From NCBI GenBank assembly GCA_002634385.1, contig NSJL01000016.1, positions 1 to 64,000 of the forward strand: 64,000 bases of DNA, written 5' to 3'. The notes under the pieces are model-generated. The model was not told where the DNA came from and made no database searches. It saw only the letters and a list, made by a program, of their open reading frames with translations. This DNA comes from Nitrospira sp. Its GTDB lineage: Bacteria > Nitrospirota > Thermodesulfovibrionia > Thermodesulfovibrionales > Dissulfurispiraceae. A program made the translations under genes and the position numbers. This document shows positions 50,567 to 59,183 of this stretch, piece by piece. Positions within the stretch are counted from its first letter, which is position 1; each line of letters opens with the position of its first letter.

Positions 50567-50793
50567 TATTCCCCCCTCATGTCCTTAATAAGATCGTCGG
50601 TACGCTTCCCCCGCTGATGGCGTAACTTCCCGACCCATTTATCAAAAGGAGAACGGGGGACTACCTTGTGAACGACGATGACCCCGTCTTTTTCCTCAAA
50701 ACCAACGCTTTCTCCCGGATGCACCCCAAGCGTATCCCTGATATTCTTGGGCAAAGTAATCTGTCCCTTGGATGTTACTTTCGCGGTTTGCAT
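50566..50793 (-). CDS. AbrB/MazE-type antitoxin
   Basis: 75 residues from ATG 50793 with GAGAGGTG upstream; a longer frame begins inside the promoter. The swapped-hairpin AbrB fold is seen in TAKVTSKGQITLPKNIRDTL followed by GVHPGESVGFEEKDGVIVVH. The tail (PFDKWVGKLRHQRGKRTDDL) would hold the PIN toxin. Probably autoregulates the operon through the imperfect palindrome over the -10 box. Confidence 0.85.
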   Translation of the reverse strand: MQTAKVTSKGQITLPKNIRDTLGVHPGESVGFEEKDGVIVVHKVVPRSPFDKWVGKLRHQRGKRTDDLIKDMRGE

Positions 50794-50820
50794 ACACACC
50801 TCTCGTGGTAAGAAATAGAA

Positions 50821-50862
50821 TTCTTTACTTATATTGTAAGGAATAATTCCCATTTACGTCAA
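50821..50862 (-). promoter_or_regulatory. Promoter and imperfect palindromic operator of the AbrB/PIN operon
   Basis: Minus strand: TTGACG (50857-50862), 18-base spacer, TACAAT (50833-50838). An imperfect palindrome, TTCTTTAC and GTAAGGAA arms around TTATATT (50821-50843), is centred on the -10 box, the usual place for antitoxin repression. Confidence 0.6.
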
Positions 50863-50976
50863 CGAGGGTGCATTCCTCAGATCCAATAGCATTCTATCCG
50901 CATTGTGGGACGCAACAAACAGCGAAAGACAGGACCTTGTCGGGCGCTGTCCTTCAGGTCAAGTAGTGGCAACTAC

Positions 50977-51006
50977 AAAAAAAAGGCGGGCATTTCTGCC
51001 CGCCTT
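50977..51006 (-). terminator. Intrinsic terminator of the surface-protein gene
   Basis: Minus strand: AAGGCGGGCA-GAAA-TGCCCGCCTT followed by a T-run; a ten-pair GC-rich stem about 30 bases after the stop codon. It is the clearest rho-independent terminator in the window. Confidence 0.9.
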
Positions 51007-51034
51007 GTGCAAGAGTCGTGTTACTAAGCAGTAA

Positions 51035-52618
51035 TTAGTTCTTCCACTGAGGACCGTTCACGTTGGTGTCCCCGGTAAGAACCGGTACCGGCCTCTTTCC
51101 GCCCGTGACAGGATCGGTCTGTGCGCAGGTCATGGTAACGTTGTTCTGGTTGCCTGCCACAGTAAGCTTTCCGGAGTACCTCTTGCTGGTGCTGCCGGTG
51201 AAGGAGACAGCAGACAGGTCGTTCAGCGTGGTGGTAGTACCCGCCGCATCCTGGGACTGTACGCCCTGATCGTTGAAGATCAGCAGCAGGGAAGTATTCG
51301 CGGCGATGTCGCCAAGGGAAACATTGGTTGTGGTCTGGGCTGCATCGCTGGTGACCACATCCATGAACATGGTAGCGGATGCGCTGTTGCTGTTATTCAC
51401 CAGGCAGTAAGTCGGAACCGTGGAAGACAGGGTCAGCCAGGGAATGATCGCCTGGTAGCCGTTCAGCGACCACGTCTGAATCGTAGCATAAGAAGGAGCG
51501 GTGATGGTATCCACGCCGCCGGTACCGAAATTGATGTCATAGGTGCCGCTGATGGTCCTGGTAGCCAGGTTCGTGGAGCCGGTAACCTGGAAGCAGGTGG
51601 TCAGAGCCAGGTTGGTGGCGCCGGCCCATCTGGCTGCAGGAATCGCGACGGAAACCGTGCCGGACGGGGAGTTGGAAGCAAGGGACGGGGCAGCGTTGCT
51701 GCAAGCTCCCGGATCGGTGCCGATTTCATTGGCAGCCATGAGAATGACCCTGTTGATACCCGCCCAGCTGGCAGAATCCTGGAAGGATACAGTAGCGTTT
51801 ACTGCAAGGCCGGCATTGACGCCGCCCTGGGTGGCAGTGGCATTACTTGCCACGGCAGCAAGATTATACCCGGTCCTGGTGATTACGATCTTGTTCGCCG
51901 TGGGAGCGGCAATGGTGTTTCCGCCCGGAGCGTCTTCGATGAACCTGGTGCCGTCGCCCGGGGTGCCGAGGTAGTCGATGGTTACGGTATCGGCAGAGCT
52001 CAACGCCACCGAATACTCCTGCGCGAAGTTAGCGAGGGTTGCCGTCGAAGCATCGTCAACAGTGATACCACCAGCAGTAATGATATCAACGCTCACAGTG
52101 GCTGTCCCCGTAGAGGACCTGGCGCTCAACTGCACAGGAAATGTATTTGAGGCTGCCGCATCGCAATCAGCAGAGTCGGTGAACCAAACAAAGTTTCCCC
52201 CTGCAACGTTCGCGGCAGGCGCGTCAATAGTGCCGACTTGGAAACTCTGCGTGGTCGCATTCGCCGAGGGGGACGCAGACCCAATAGCGATATTTGCGGT
52301 ACCTCCACCGTTAATTGCGCACACATAAATTGCCGAACCTCCCTTGAAGGCCGCCCCACTAAGAGTCATTCTTATGAGGTTTCCCGAAGACAAGTTCTGG
52401 CCTAAGACATAGGCAATCGGCTTACTTGTGGGGAGCGAGCTGGCATTCGTGGTCCCAACAATCGCGACATTCCTCGCTGCCCCCATCGCTTCAAGAGCGG
52501 CCGAATAGTTGGCGCCGGCAGAGAGATGGTTGACGCTGGTGGTTCCTGCAAAGGCAGTGCCAGCGATCATCGCTATCGCAAGCATCGCCAACAACGAAAC
52601 CTTCAGATACTTACTCAT
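51035..52618 (-). CDS. Secreted surface (S-layer-like) protein
   Basis: 527 residues with a textbook signal peptide (LKVSLLAMLAIAMIAGTAFA, then GTTSVNH). The mature protein is rich in Ala, Thr, Ser, Asn and Gly and poor in charged residues, with six Cys, as in S-layer and other envelope-coat proteins. I see no SLH or enzymatic motif. Repeated beta-type stretches such as STGTATVSVDIITAGGITVD suggest a beta-sandwich build. AGGAGG lies eight bases before the ATG, with a consensus promoter, a ~240-base leader and a strong terminator, all signs of high monocistronic expression. It lies just downstream of the T2SS operon, whose substrate it might be. Confidence 0.6.
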   Translation of the reverse strand: MSKYLKVSLLAMLAIAMIAGTAFAGTTSVNHLSAGANYSAALEAMGAARNVAIVGTTNASSLPTSKPIAYVLGQNLSSGNLIRMTLSGAAFKGGSAIYVCAINGGGTANIAIGSASPSANATTQSFQVGTIDAPAANVAGGNFVWFTDSADCDAAASNTFPVQLSARSSTGTATVSVDIITAGGITVDDASTATLANFAQEYSVALSSADTVTIDYLGTPGDGTRFIEDAPGGNTIAAPTANKIVITRTGYNLAAVASNATATQGGVNAGLAVNATVSFQDSASWAGINRVILMAANEIGTDPGACSNAAPSLASNSPSGTVSVAIPAARWAGATNLALTTCFQVTGSTNLATRTISGTYDINFGTGGVDTITAPSYATIQTWSLNGYQAIIPWLTLSSTVPTYCLVNNSNSASATMFMDVVTSDAAQTTTNVSLGDIAANTSLLLIFNDQGVQSQDAAGTTTTLNDLSAVSFTGSTSKRYSGKLTVAGNQNNVTMTCAQTDPVTGGKRPVPVLTGDTNVNGPQWKN

Positions 52619-52639
52619 TTCTTATCCTCCTTTTTTACT

Positions 52640-52655
52640 GCAGGCTGATGCCTGC
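52640..52655 (-). other. Hairpin just upstream of the Shine-Dalgarno site
   Basis: GCAGGC-ATCA-GCCTGC folds into a six-pair stem about ten bases before AGGAGG of the surface-protein mRNA. It may stabilise the leader or keep the ribosome site open. Confidence 0.5.
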
Positions 52656-52779
52656 GAGCCTTTTCACGACAAATGAATTCCTGATAATAAGAACAGCGCA
52701 ATCAAAATTACTGATTCTCCCCAACTCTTGCCCTTGCCATCACCTCCTGATTCTCCTGGTTTTTTATCAGTTCTCATCC

Positions 52780-52798
52780 ATTGAGTCACCGACTCAAT
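52780..52798. promoter_or_regulatory. Inverted repeat in the surface-protein leader
   Basis: ATTGAGTC-ACC-GACTCAAT, a perfect eight-base inverted repeat within the transcribed leader, about 70 bases after the predicted start. It could be a protein-binding site or an RNA hairpin. Confidence 0.45.
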
Positions 52799-52866
52799 TA
52801 TATAAACCATCCTCCCCCCAAAATATATATAAAAATCCTATCCGGAGGGGGTAAGTTGGTCACTAT

Positions 52867-52893
52867 ATTATATAAATTAAAAGTGAATGTCAA
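52867..52893 (-). promoter_or_regulatory. Strong promoter of the surface-protein gene
   Basis: Minus strand: perfect TTGACA (52888-52893), then TATAAT (52867-52872) at 15 bases or TAATAT at 17 bases, in a very A+T-rich stretch. It implies a 5' leader of roughly 240 bases. Confidence 0.65.
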
Positions 52894-53291
52894 GTTCTTC
52901 TTACCCTTACCTATGGCCCTTACTATGGCCTCTATAGTAGCCCTATAAAAAGGAGGGTAATGAACCGACACCTCACCTGTTAAAAAAAAACACACTCTTG
53001 TGGCATAAACACCACAGACACTTTTACGACAGCTCGCCGTGTTGCCTTAATTTACACCATGTTGCACGTTCTCAAAGAACTACTTACCTTCAGTAATTAT
53101 ACAATAAAGCAAGTTCAATGCCTACTACCCTACTACTTCACCGCAATATGTCCGGGTATAGATGAAAAGGCAAGAGGACCCTCTGCGGTGCTGCAAAAGA
53201 TCCGGGGTACTTCCGAGCTACATAGGATTCTTGATTTTACTGCATCAAACCCGCCCAGCGCAACATTTTTATCCGGGTACCACTACAAGCG
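52894..53291. other. Intergenic stretch without a recognisable gene
   Basis: About 400 bases between the surface-protein promoter and the first repeat. An A+T-rich part (52894-53120) and a mixed part follow. Open frames here are short, lack ribosome sites and family-like composition, and the longest runs into the repeat. Nothing further is supported. Confidence 0.5.
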
Positions 53292-53470
53292 CATCAAAAG
53301 AGCGATTCAAGGGAAAACAACGGGATTGCTTCAGGGTACAACCCTTCGCAATGACAAAGACAGGTAGAGGTAAAGGTAGAGGTAGAGAGGAAGACAGAAG
53401 AAAGGGATTGCTTCAGGATACGACCCTTCGCAATGACAGCACACAAGAACCTCTTCCCCAGTCATTGCGA
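53292..53470. repeat. Long inverted repeat flanking gspL-M-C-D (left copy)
   Basis: Core 53321-53439 is the reverse complement of 58096-58214 at 116 of 119 positions; weaker similarity extends to both ends. It contains two GATTGCTTCAGG ... CCCTTCGCAATGACA modules separated by an AGGTAR hexamer array (53362-53390) and GAAGACAGAAGAAAG. It lies immediately downstream of gspD. Confidence 0.9.
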
Positions 53471-53575
53471 GCCCCTGATCCCCGGAACGGCTAGGATTCA
53501 TTCTAAAATGACCCTGCGTGCCATTAGGAGCGCAGCGAAGCAATCTCAAGGGGATATACACTCACCGGGCATTTT
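53461..53575. repeat. GTCATTGCGAG ... GAAGCAATCTC dispersed repeat
   Basis: GTCATTGCGAGCCCCTGATC ... CATTAGGAGCGCAGCGAAGC ... CTCACCGGGCA, the same unit and orientation as 8852-8965. It directly follows the hexamer-containing inverted repeat, so the composite order is kept at both places. Confidence 0.8.
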
Positions 53576-53596
53576 GATGCGTTAGCCCTGATCCGG

Positions 53597-55720
53597 TTAT
53601 TTGAACCACTGTATCCCCTGCTTCAGCTCATCAGTCAGACGAACGGCATCATCCGTATTGGTAAGGATGCGGGGCGTAAGGAGAATGATCAGTTCCGTCT
53701 TCGTCTTGCTCTTCGACGTATTCTTGAACAGGTTGCCCAGGAGGGGGATGTCCCCAATAAGGGGAACCTTGGTATCCGTGTTGCTGTCGTTGTCGGACAT
53801 CAGACCCCCGAGGATGATGGATCGTCCGGTGCTCGCGACAACGATAGTATTCAGCTTTCTGGTGAGGATGAGGGGAGAGCTCACACTGGACAAGGTATTC
53901 GACTGCGCCTCGCTCGATTCGAGGGCAATGTTCAGGGTAAGGATCCCGTCGGTGTTGATGGTGGGCCGTACCGTCAGGATAAGGCCGGTGCTCCGGTATT
54001 GGACGCTCTGCGTCGTGATCGTCGTCTGCTGGTCCGCCGAAGTGGACTTCGTCTCACCGGTGATGATAGGGATATCCGAGCCGATCTGGATGCTCGATTC
54101 CTCGTTGTCAAGGACCATGAGGCGCGGGCTCGAGATAACATTGATCTTGTTCTCCTGGGCAAAGGCATTCAGCAGCACCTGGACTTTCTCCGAGCTGGAG
54201 GTGAACTGGTAGGTCAACCCTGTAGCACCAAGGCCGAGCTGTCCCAGGGTCTGCAGGACATAATCACCGCTTATCATCTTGTTTTTTATATACCATTCGA
54301 GTCCATAGTTGAGATCGTCCTTCAGGGTGAGCTCGGCGATGGTAGTCTCGATCAGTACCTGCTTGGGGACCATGTCGAGCTTTTCGAGATAGCTCAGGAT
54401 GGAGCGGTACTCGGAGGGGGTGGCGCGGATAAGGATCACATTCCTCTTATCGTCAGCGGCCAATCTCAACCCTCCCACCGCGAGGGAGGACTGCGTCTGC
54501 TGTTGTCCGGGAGCACCCGGCTTAGCAGCGGGGAGGGAGGGAGGTGGAGCCGATACTGAGGACGGGAGTGGCCCGGAAGGAGCAAGGGAGATTCCGTACA
54601 AGCGGCCCAGCGATTCGACCAGATCCGATGCTTTTGAAAAACGGGGGGAATAGGTGAACGCTTTTTCGCTCGACCCCGCCGACTCGTCCGTATCAAGCTT
54701 CCGGTACCAGTCGACGACATACTTCAGGGACTCCTCGTCGGGCGCGATCACCAGCACCGTATTCAGGAATTTGATGGGCATGAAAACCACCCCCGGCTCC
54801 TTAATAGACGTAGGAGTAGGGAAATTGAGACCCTGGAGAATAGCGGAAATCTGTTTGATAAACTCTTCCGGCTGCCAGTAGATGAGCTTGAGCATCACGA
54901 TCTTCTTGTCGACAATATAGGGCACATCGAACAGTTCCGCGATCTCCGCCACCTCCCGCACGGCGGAAGCGGGACCCGAGACGAGAAGAGTGCTGTCCTT
55001 GTAGTTTTGCCATATGTTCACATTGCTTTTGTAGACGGTCCTGACGATATATTCGAGCTCGGCAAATTTGATATATTTCAGCGGAATCACCTGCAGGATT
55101 TCCGCAGGGCTGTCGGGGACGGTGCGCCCTATCCGGATATCCACAGGGGGCTTCGGAGGCTGCACCTTCGCCTTCGTTATATACAGCGCCCCTCCCCGCT
55201 CTTCCACGGTCAGATCGTGCTTCTCCAGGAAGCCGATGACAATCTCGATCACCTTGTCCGCGGGCATCTCCCGGGCCATCCTCAGGGTGACGGGGTTCTT
55301 CATATTCTTGACCTGCTCGTCGATGAAAAAGGTGACCTTGAGGATATCGCCCAGGGCGTAAATTACGAAGTCGGAAAGGGGCATCGCCTCGGCATTGACG
55401 AGAACGGGTCCTTCCGCATGGACGATGCGTTTCGGATCGATGGGCTCTTTCTCTACCTTTCCGGGGAGACTCTTCTGCGGAGCGGGTTTGGCGAAGGAGG
55501 GAAGCGACAGCTCCTCCACCCGGTTCGCCGGTTTCAGCTCTTCGGGGGTGAGGGGGGCCTCGCTCCTCTTCGGCATTGCATTCCCCGCAGATGCCGCGGC
55601 TGCCGGCTGCGCACCCGCTTCCCCCTGCACCGCGGCGGAACGTGCTCCCTTCGCGGAGGCGCATCCGAAGAGCGCAACACAGATCAGTACGGCCATGATA
55701 CCTTTTATAACGCTGGACAT
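53597..55720 (-). CDS. gspD: Type II secretion outer-membrane secretin
   Basis: 707 residues from ATG 55720 (GGGGAG upstream). Lipoprotein signal peptide: KGIMAVLICVALFGC, lipobox LFGC with Cys20, so the secretin carries its own lipid and may need no pilotin. After a Pro/Ala-rich linker the N0-type domain spans about 95-190 (PLSDFVIYALGDILKVTFFI). N1-N3 repeats follow (LKYIKFAELEYIVRTVYKSN; VIAPDEESLKYVVDWYRKLD; NVILIRATPSEYRSILSYLE). The beta-barrel region (about 500-700) has LMVLDNEESSIQIGSDIPII and KVPLIGDIPLLGNLFKNTSK. It forms the outer-membrane channel. Last gene of the operon. Confidence 0.92.
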   Translation of the reverse strand: MSSVIKGIMAVLICVALFGCASAKGARSAAVQGEAGAQPAAAASAGNAMPKRSEAPLTPEELKPANRVEELSLPSFAKPAPQKSLPGKVEKEPIDPKRIVHAEGPVLVNAEAMPLSDFVIYALGDILKVTFFIDEQVKNMKNPVTLRMAREMPADKVIEIVIGFLEKHDLTVEERGGALYITKAKVQPPKPPVDIRIGRTVPDSPAEILQVIPLKYIKFAELEYIVRTVYKSNVNIWQNYKDSTLLVSGPASAVREVAEIAELFDVPYIVDKKIVMLKLIYWQPEEFIKQISAILQGLNFPTPTSIKEPGVVFMPIKFLNTVLVIAPDEESLKYVVDWYRKLDTDESAGSSEKAFTYSPRFSKASDLVESLGRLYGISLAPSGPLPSSVSAPPPSLPAAKPGAPGQQQTQSSLAVGGLRLAADDKRNVILIRATPSEYRSILSYLEKLDMVPKQVLIETTIAELTLKDDLNYGLEWYIKNKMISGDYVLQTLGQLGLGATGLTYQFTSSSEKVQVLLNAFAQENKINVISSPRLMVLDNEESSIQIGSDIPIITGETKSTSADQQTTITTQSVQYRSTGLILTVRPTINTDGILTLNIALESSEAQSNTLSSVSSPLILTRKLNTIVVASTGRSIILGGLMSDNDSNTDTKVPLIGDIPLLGNLFKNTSKSKTKTELIILLTPRILTNTDDAVRLTDELKQGIQWFK

Positions 55721-55730
55721 TTCTCTCCCC

Positions 55731-56270
55731 TCACTGTTTCTTCTGCTCAAGCTGCTTCACATCGAATATCCTGTACACTTTTCTCTCTTTGCCTTTTTTT
55801 GCAGTAACCTGCAGACGGTCGATGCCGGAAACGACAAAACCGTCGACCATCTTGTCGCCCACCTTCAGGGAGACCATGGCCCCGGTGTATTCCCGCAGGA
55901 CCGCCCTCGTCTCCCTGCCCTGGAAAACGGCAATGAGATTATACGGGTTTTCCGGAAGGGCCTTCAACTCCTTCGGTTTCTCATAGTGCCCCTCCGGGTC
56001 GAAAATGTTGCGTGCCTCCAGTCTCTTGTATGCACTTTGGACAGGGAATTGCCCCTTCTGCGGGGATTCCGGTTCCCGGTTTCCCTGCTGCAGCCCCGCA
56101 GAGGCGGTGACCGCCTTTTGTCCGGCCTGCTGAACTGGATGAACAGCCTTCCGTTCCGTCCGGTAGTCCTCCTTCGGCCTTTCCGCCAGAAGGAGCGCCA
56201 CTGCAATGCACAGGACAAGAAAGCCCGTATCAATAAAGTATTTCCTGATAAGAAGGGCCACTTTTTTCAT
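55731..56270 (-). CDS. GspC/PilP-like inner-membrane linker
   Basis: 179 residues: one membrane helix (about 12-29, TGFLVLCIAVALLL), a disordered Gln/Pro-rich linker, and a small beta domain (about 85-170) starting ARNIFDPEGHY with YNLIAVFQGRETRAVLREYT and VSLKVGDKMVDGFVVSGID. This HR-type domain resembles those of GspC and PilP, which contact secretin N0. There is no PDZ or coiled-coil extension, so it is a short GspC. Four-base overlap with the gspM-like gene and ten bases before gspD support the role. Confidence 0.75.
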   Translation of the reverse strand: MKKVALLIRKYFIDTGFLVLCIAVALLLAERPKEDYRTERKAVHPVQQAGQKAVTASAGLQQGNREPESPQKGQFPVQSAYKRLEARNIFDPEGHYEKPKELKALPENPYNLIAVFQGRETRAVLREYTGAMVSLKVGDKMVDGFVVSGIDRLQVTAKKGKERKVYRIFDVKQLEQKKQ

Positions 56271-56800
56271 TTCTCCCTCCTGAATGCGGAGACCGTAATG
56301 CTGCAGAGGGCATCCTGACCGCTCCGGGCGTTCTCGAACCTCTTCACGATAAACTTTCCGTCCGCTTTCTCCATATCCCTGAGCAGGGCCACCACTCCTT
56401 TCTGCTCTCCCTTCAGCCGGATGACCACCGGCACCTCGCTGATCGTCTTGAAGAGGAGGGGGTCAGGGAACTCGAAGTTCAGCACGGTCATTCCCTGTTT
56501 CTCCGCCAGGGACGAAATTTCTCTGACAAGCTCCGCCTGCAGGGAGGAGTACAGTTCCGTTTTAAGAAATACGGACCGCAGGAGGGAGCTCTCCGCGGTG
56601 TTGTTCCTTTCGCTCCTCGCTCTCTCCTCCTCCCTGAACCTCTCGAGGGCCACCGCCCTCATCCGGTAGGTCTCCTCGTACTCCTTGAGAAGGACCTTCT
56701 TCTCCTTCAGGGCCTGCTGGTGCGGGACGATGACGAACCGCACCAGCATCAGCACCGCCAACACATAGAAACCGATTACCTTGAATTTCTCCCTGTTCAT
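56267..56800 (-). CDS. GspM/PilO-like inner-membrane protein
   Basis: 177 residues. One N-terminal membrane helix (VIGFYVLAVLMLVRFVIVPH), a coiled coil (about 30-70, KEKKVLLKEYEETYRMRAVA), then a ferredoxin-like periplasmic domain with LAEKQGMTVLNFEFPDPLLF and VVIRLKGEQKGVVALLRDME, matching PilO/GspM topology. It should dimerise with the GspL-like protein in the inner-membrane platform. ATGA overlaps join it to both neighbours. Confidence 0.75.
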   Translation of the reverse strand: MNREKFKVIGFYVLAVLMLVRFVIVPHQQALKEKKVLLKEYEETYRMRAVALERFREEERARSERNNTAESSLLRSVFLKTELYSSLQAELVREISSLAEKQGMTVLNFEFPDPLLFKTISEVPVVIRLKGEQKGVVALLRDMEKADGKFIVKRFENARSGQDALCSITVSAFRREK

Positions 56801-57957
56801 CGGAGCTCCACCGTCAATGCGCAGGTGTATACCCCCTTCGAATCCTTTGCGGGAGCCCCCTTCAGTTTCACCGCTTTCACCCCTTCCGCACCGCCCAGGG
56901 CCTTGATCACGGCAACGGGGTCCTTTGTCGTCAGGGTCAGTTCCAGGAGATTCTCATTCAGGAGCATCCGCATCACCACGCTCTGCCCGGGGAGGTGTCC
57001 CGCCAGCATGTCCATGACCCGGAGAGGAGAAGTCCCCGCCTTCCTTTTCTCTTTCAATTCCGCAATCGTTTCCACATCCTCCTCGTTTCCCTGGCCGGCC
57101 CCGTGGACGATCATGCCCGCGGCAAGCCTTCCGATTTTTTCCCTTACTTCCCGGGCCGCCGCATCGTAGTTCCTTTCGGAAAGGAAAAGAAAGAGCCCGT
57201 ATGCCAGAAGAAGAGAGAGCAGTGCCCGTGCAGCGAGGCCGAGGTACGGCAGTGCTTCCCGTTCGGCCCTTAGCCTGAACGGCTTGAGATTCAGGCGGGG
57301 CAGGAAGTCGAGGGAAACGGGATATCCCTTCGTCCCGCCCTGCACCACTTCAAGAGGCCTGTTCTCCAGACCCCGCGGCAGGGCCGCCGTGCCGCAGAGG
57401 CGCACTCTCCTGATCTCCCCGGCATGCCTGCTGATCCCCTTGAGAAGGACCTCGATGTGCCTTCCGCTGAGATCCCCCCGAAAAGTGGATCCCCCGAGAA
57501 AGCCGTTTTTCCCGTAGGCAAGAAGGTAGGAGCTCTCTTTGCCGCACACGGCGGCGATCTCCGGCTCGTCGGAAGTAAAAGCCATATCTTCGGGAAGGAT
57601 GTGGGTATACGGGAATACGCGCCTCAGCTTTTCTTCCCCGGAGGCATCCCAGGCCCATACATCCACTGAGGTATACGTTTCGGTACGCTCGAAGATGTTG
57701 ATACAGTGTGCGGGGTTTTTGAGAGGGAACAGCTCCCCGGCTTCCATCTGCACCGCTTTCCTGATATCGGCTTCCGATGCGGGGGGGAACCTCTTCCGGG
57801 TATGGAGGAGGAGATCCCTTCCCACAACGAGCACCTTTTTACCCAGCGCCCTGACCGGTTTCATCCGCTCCGGATCACCGGAAGCGAGCTTCTCGTTCCC
57901 CGCTTCCTTCAGGCGGTATATCTCGATGCCTCCTTTATGCCAGTATCCCGCAAGCAT
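56797..57957 (-). CDS. GspL-like inner-membrane platform protein
   Basis: 386 residues. A cytoplasmic domain (about 1-235) resembles a reduced actin-like GspL/PilM fold (VLVVGRDLLLHTRKRFPPAS, AVQMEAGELFPL, then SSYLLAYGKNGF). One membrane helix at about 243-264 (LAARALLSLLLAYGLFLFLS) and a periplasmic ferredoxin-like domain (about 300-386, LRVMDMLAGHLPGQSVVMRM) follow. It would recruit the GspE ATPase. AGGAGAAAGAGC lies before the ATG. It is separated from gspK by a 299-base repeat island. Confidence 0.75.
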   Translation of the reverse strand: MLAGYWHKGGIEIYRLKEAGNEKLASGDPERMKPVRALGKKVLVVGRDLLLHTRKRFPPASEADIRKAVQMEAGELFPLKNPAHCINIFERTETYTSVDVWAWDASGEEKLRRVFPYTHILPEDMAFTSDEPEIAAVCGKESSYLLAYGKNGFLGGSTFRGDLSGRHIEVLLKGISRHAGEIRRVRLCGTAALPRGLENRPLEVVQGGTKGYPVSLDFLPRLNLKPFRLRAEREALPYLGLAARALLSLLLAYGLFLFLSERNYDAAAREVREKIGRLAAGMIVHGAGQGNEEDVETIAELKEKRKAGTSPLRVMDMLAGHLPGQSVVMRMLLNENLLELTLTTKDPVAVIKALGGAEGVKAVKLKGAPAKDSKGVYTCALTVELR

Positions 57958-58068
57958 GCTCTTTCTCCTGCTCTCCCTCGGCTTCGCACCGCGCCCCTTC
58001 TACTTCCAGGGCAATCGCGTCAAAATATATATCCAGTACGTATCCTCTTGAGATTGCTTCGCTGCGCT

Positions 58069-58242
58069 CGCAATGACAGCAAGAGGTTTCGTGTCCTGTC
58101 ATTGCAAAGGGTCGTATCCTGAAGCAATCCCTTTCTTCTGTCTTCCTCTCTACCTCTACCTTTACCTCTACCTGTCTTTGTCATTGCGAAGGGTCGTATC
58201 CTGAAGCAATCCCGTCGTTCTCCCTTGCATCTCTCTTTTGAT
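58069..58242. repeat. Long inverted repeat flanking gspL-M-C-D (right copy)
   Basis: The inverted partner of 53292-53470. It fills the gap between gspK and gspL, the only large gap in the secretion operon. It starts beside a GAGATTGCTTCGCTGCGCTC hairpin arm and includes CTCTACCTCTACCTTTACCT. Confidence 0.9.
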
Positions 58243-58256
58243 ATGTTTGCCCTTTT

Positions 58257-59183
58257 CTACTCTCCCCCCCAGTAAACAACGCTATACGGCTGGTTGAAGC
58301 CCTGCCGCACATCGATACCCGCCTTCAGGGAGTAGACCGGCCGCGGCTTTCCCACCGTAATGGCGATCTCCCAAAAGCGGGAGGGCTGGAAATCGGTCCC
58401 TTCCCCCGTCCCCTCGATGGTCCTCCCGGTGACGGTGAAAAGCTCCGTGGCGGAAGCAACGGGCTTTTGCGCCATATACGCTTTCAGCGCGGCAAGGGTC
58501 TCCGCGCCGATGCCGAGATACGCCGTCAGGACTTCGTCCCCGGCGGTGTTCGGATTGAAGCCCGAGCTGGGCAACAGGGTAAGGGAGGGTGCCGCCTTTC
58601 GGTACAGATCCTCATCCATGCCCCTTATAAAAGCAAATTCCTCCTTATACTGTAAAGGATAATTTCTTGGCGCATAGGGCTTCCCCTCACTGCGGTAGTA
58701 GGTCTCCTCCGCGCCGTTCACCCGCACGAGGGTATCCTGATCGATCCAGTCGAGGAGGCTGTCGATGATCACCTCCGTCGTGTCCTCTCCCGGCCGGGCA
58801 TTGCGCAGCAGCCGCTGGAGGGCGGTCATATTGGGACTGGAAAGGGAGATCATGCCGTTGCTGTCCTGTATCCTTATCTCCACATCGTCGCCCACCTTCA
58901 CCGCCGTGTTGTTCAGCGGGATGCTCCCGACACCGAGCAGTCTCTCCCCGGAAGGGAGGACCACCTCCCGGGAGGAGGTCCTCCCCGAAAGGATCGAGTA
59001 GATCAACCGGTCATACACGGAGAGAGCCCTGAGCGTCGCCTCCGACTTGGTCTTCAACCCTTCCGCCGCCTTGAGATGCTCTTTCACGAGCCAGTTGAAG
59101 CCGATCCCCACCGTAACGACCACCGCGGCGAGGAGCAGGGAGAGGAGCGTGGCAGAGCCCCGGGAGCTCTCAATAGACCTCAT
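58257..59183 (-). CDS. gspK: Type II secretion minor pseudopilin GspK
   Basis: 308 residues. Prepilin-type leader ending SSRG before SATLLSLLLAAVVVTVGIGF; position +5 is Leu, not Glu, as is usual for GspK, the tip pseudopilin. The large globular domain has the expected IIDSLLDWIDQDTLVRVNGA with EETYYRSEGKPYAPRNYPL, and LLPSSGFNPNTAGDEVLTAY, the helix-hairpin part typical of GspK. With GspI and GspJ it forms the tip complex of the pseudopilus. The start overlaps gspJ by 14 bp. Confidence 0.9.
   Translation of the reverse strand: MRSIESSRGSATLLSLLLAAVVVTVGIGFNWLVKEHLKAAEGLKTKSEATLRALSVYDRLIYSILSGRTSSREVVLPSGERLLGVGSIPLNNTAVKVGDDVEIRIQDSNGMISLSSPNMTALQRLLRNARPGEDTTEVIIDSLLDWIDQDTLVRVNGAEETYYRSEGKPYAPRNYPLQYKEEFAFIRGMDEDLYRKAAPSLTLLPSSGFNPNTAGDEVLTAYLGIGAETLAALKAYMAQKPVASATELFTVTGRTIEGTGEGTDFQPSRFWEIAITVGKPRPVYSLKAGIDVRQGFNQPYSVVYWGGE

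Noticed and set aside
52619-52866. Riboswitch (for example cyclic di-GMP type) in the surface-protein leader
   Set aside because: I looked for the conserved GEMM segments and did not find them; only a simple hairpin and one inverted repeat are visible.
53059-53367. 102-codon plus-strand ORF in the gap before the gsp repeats
   Set aside because: No ribosome site, no family-like features, and its last third lies in the dispersed repeat, so it is most likely fortuitous.
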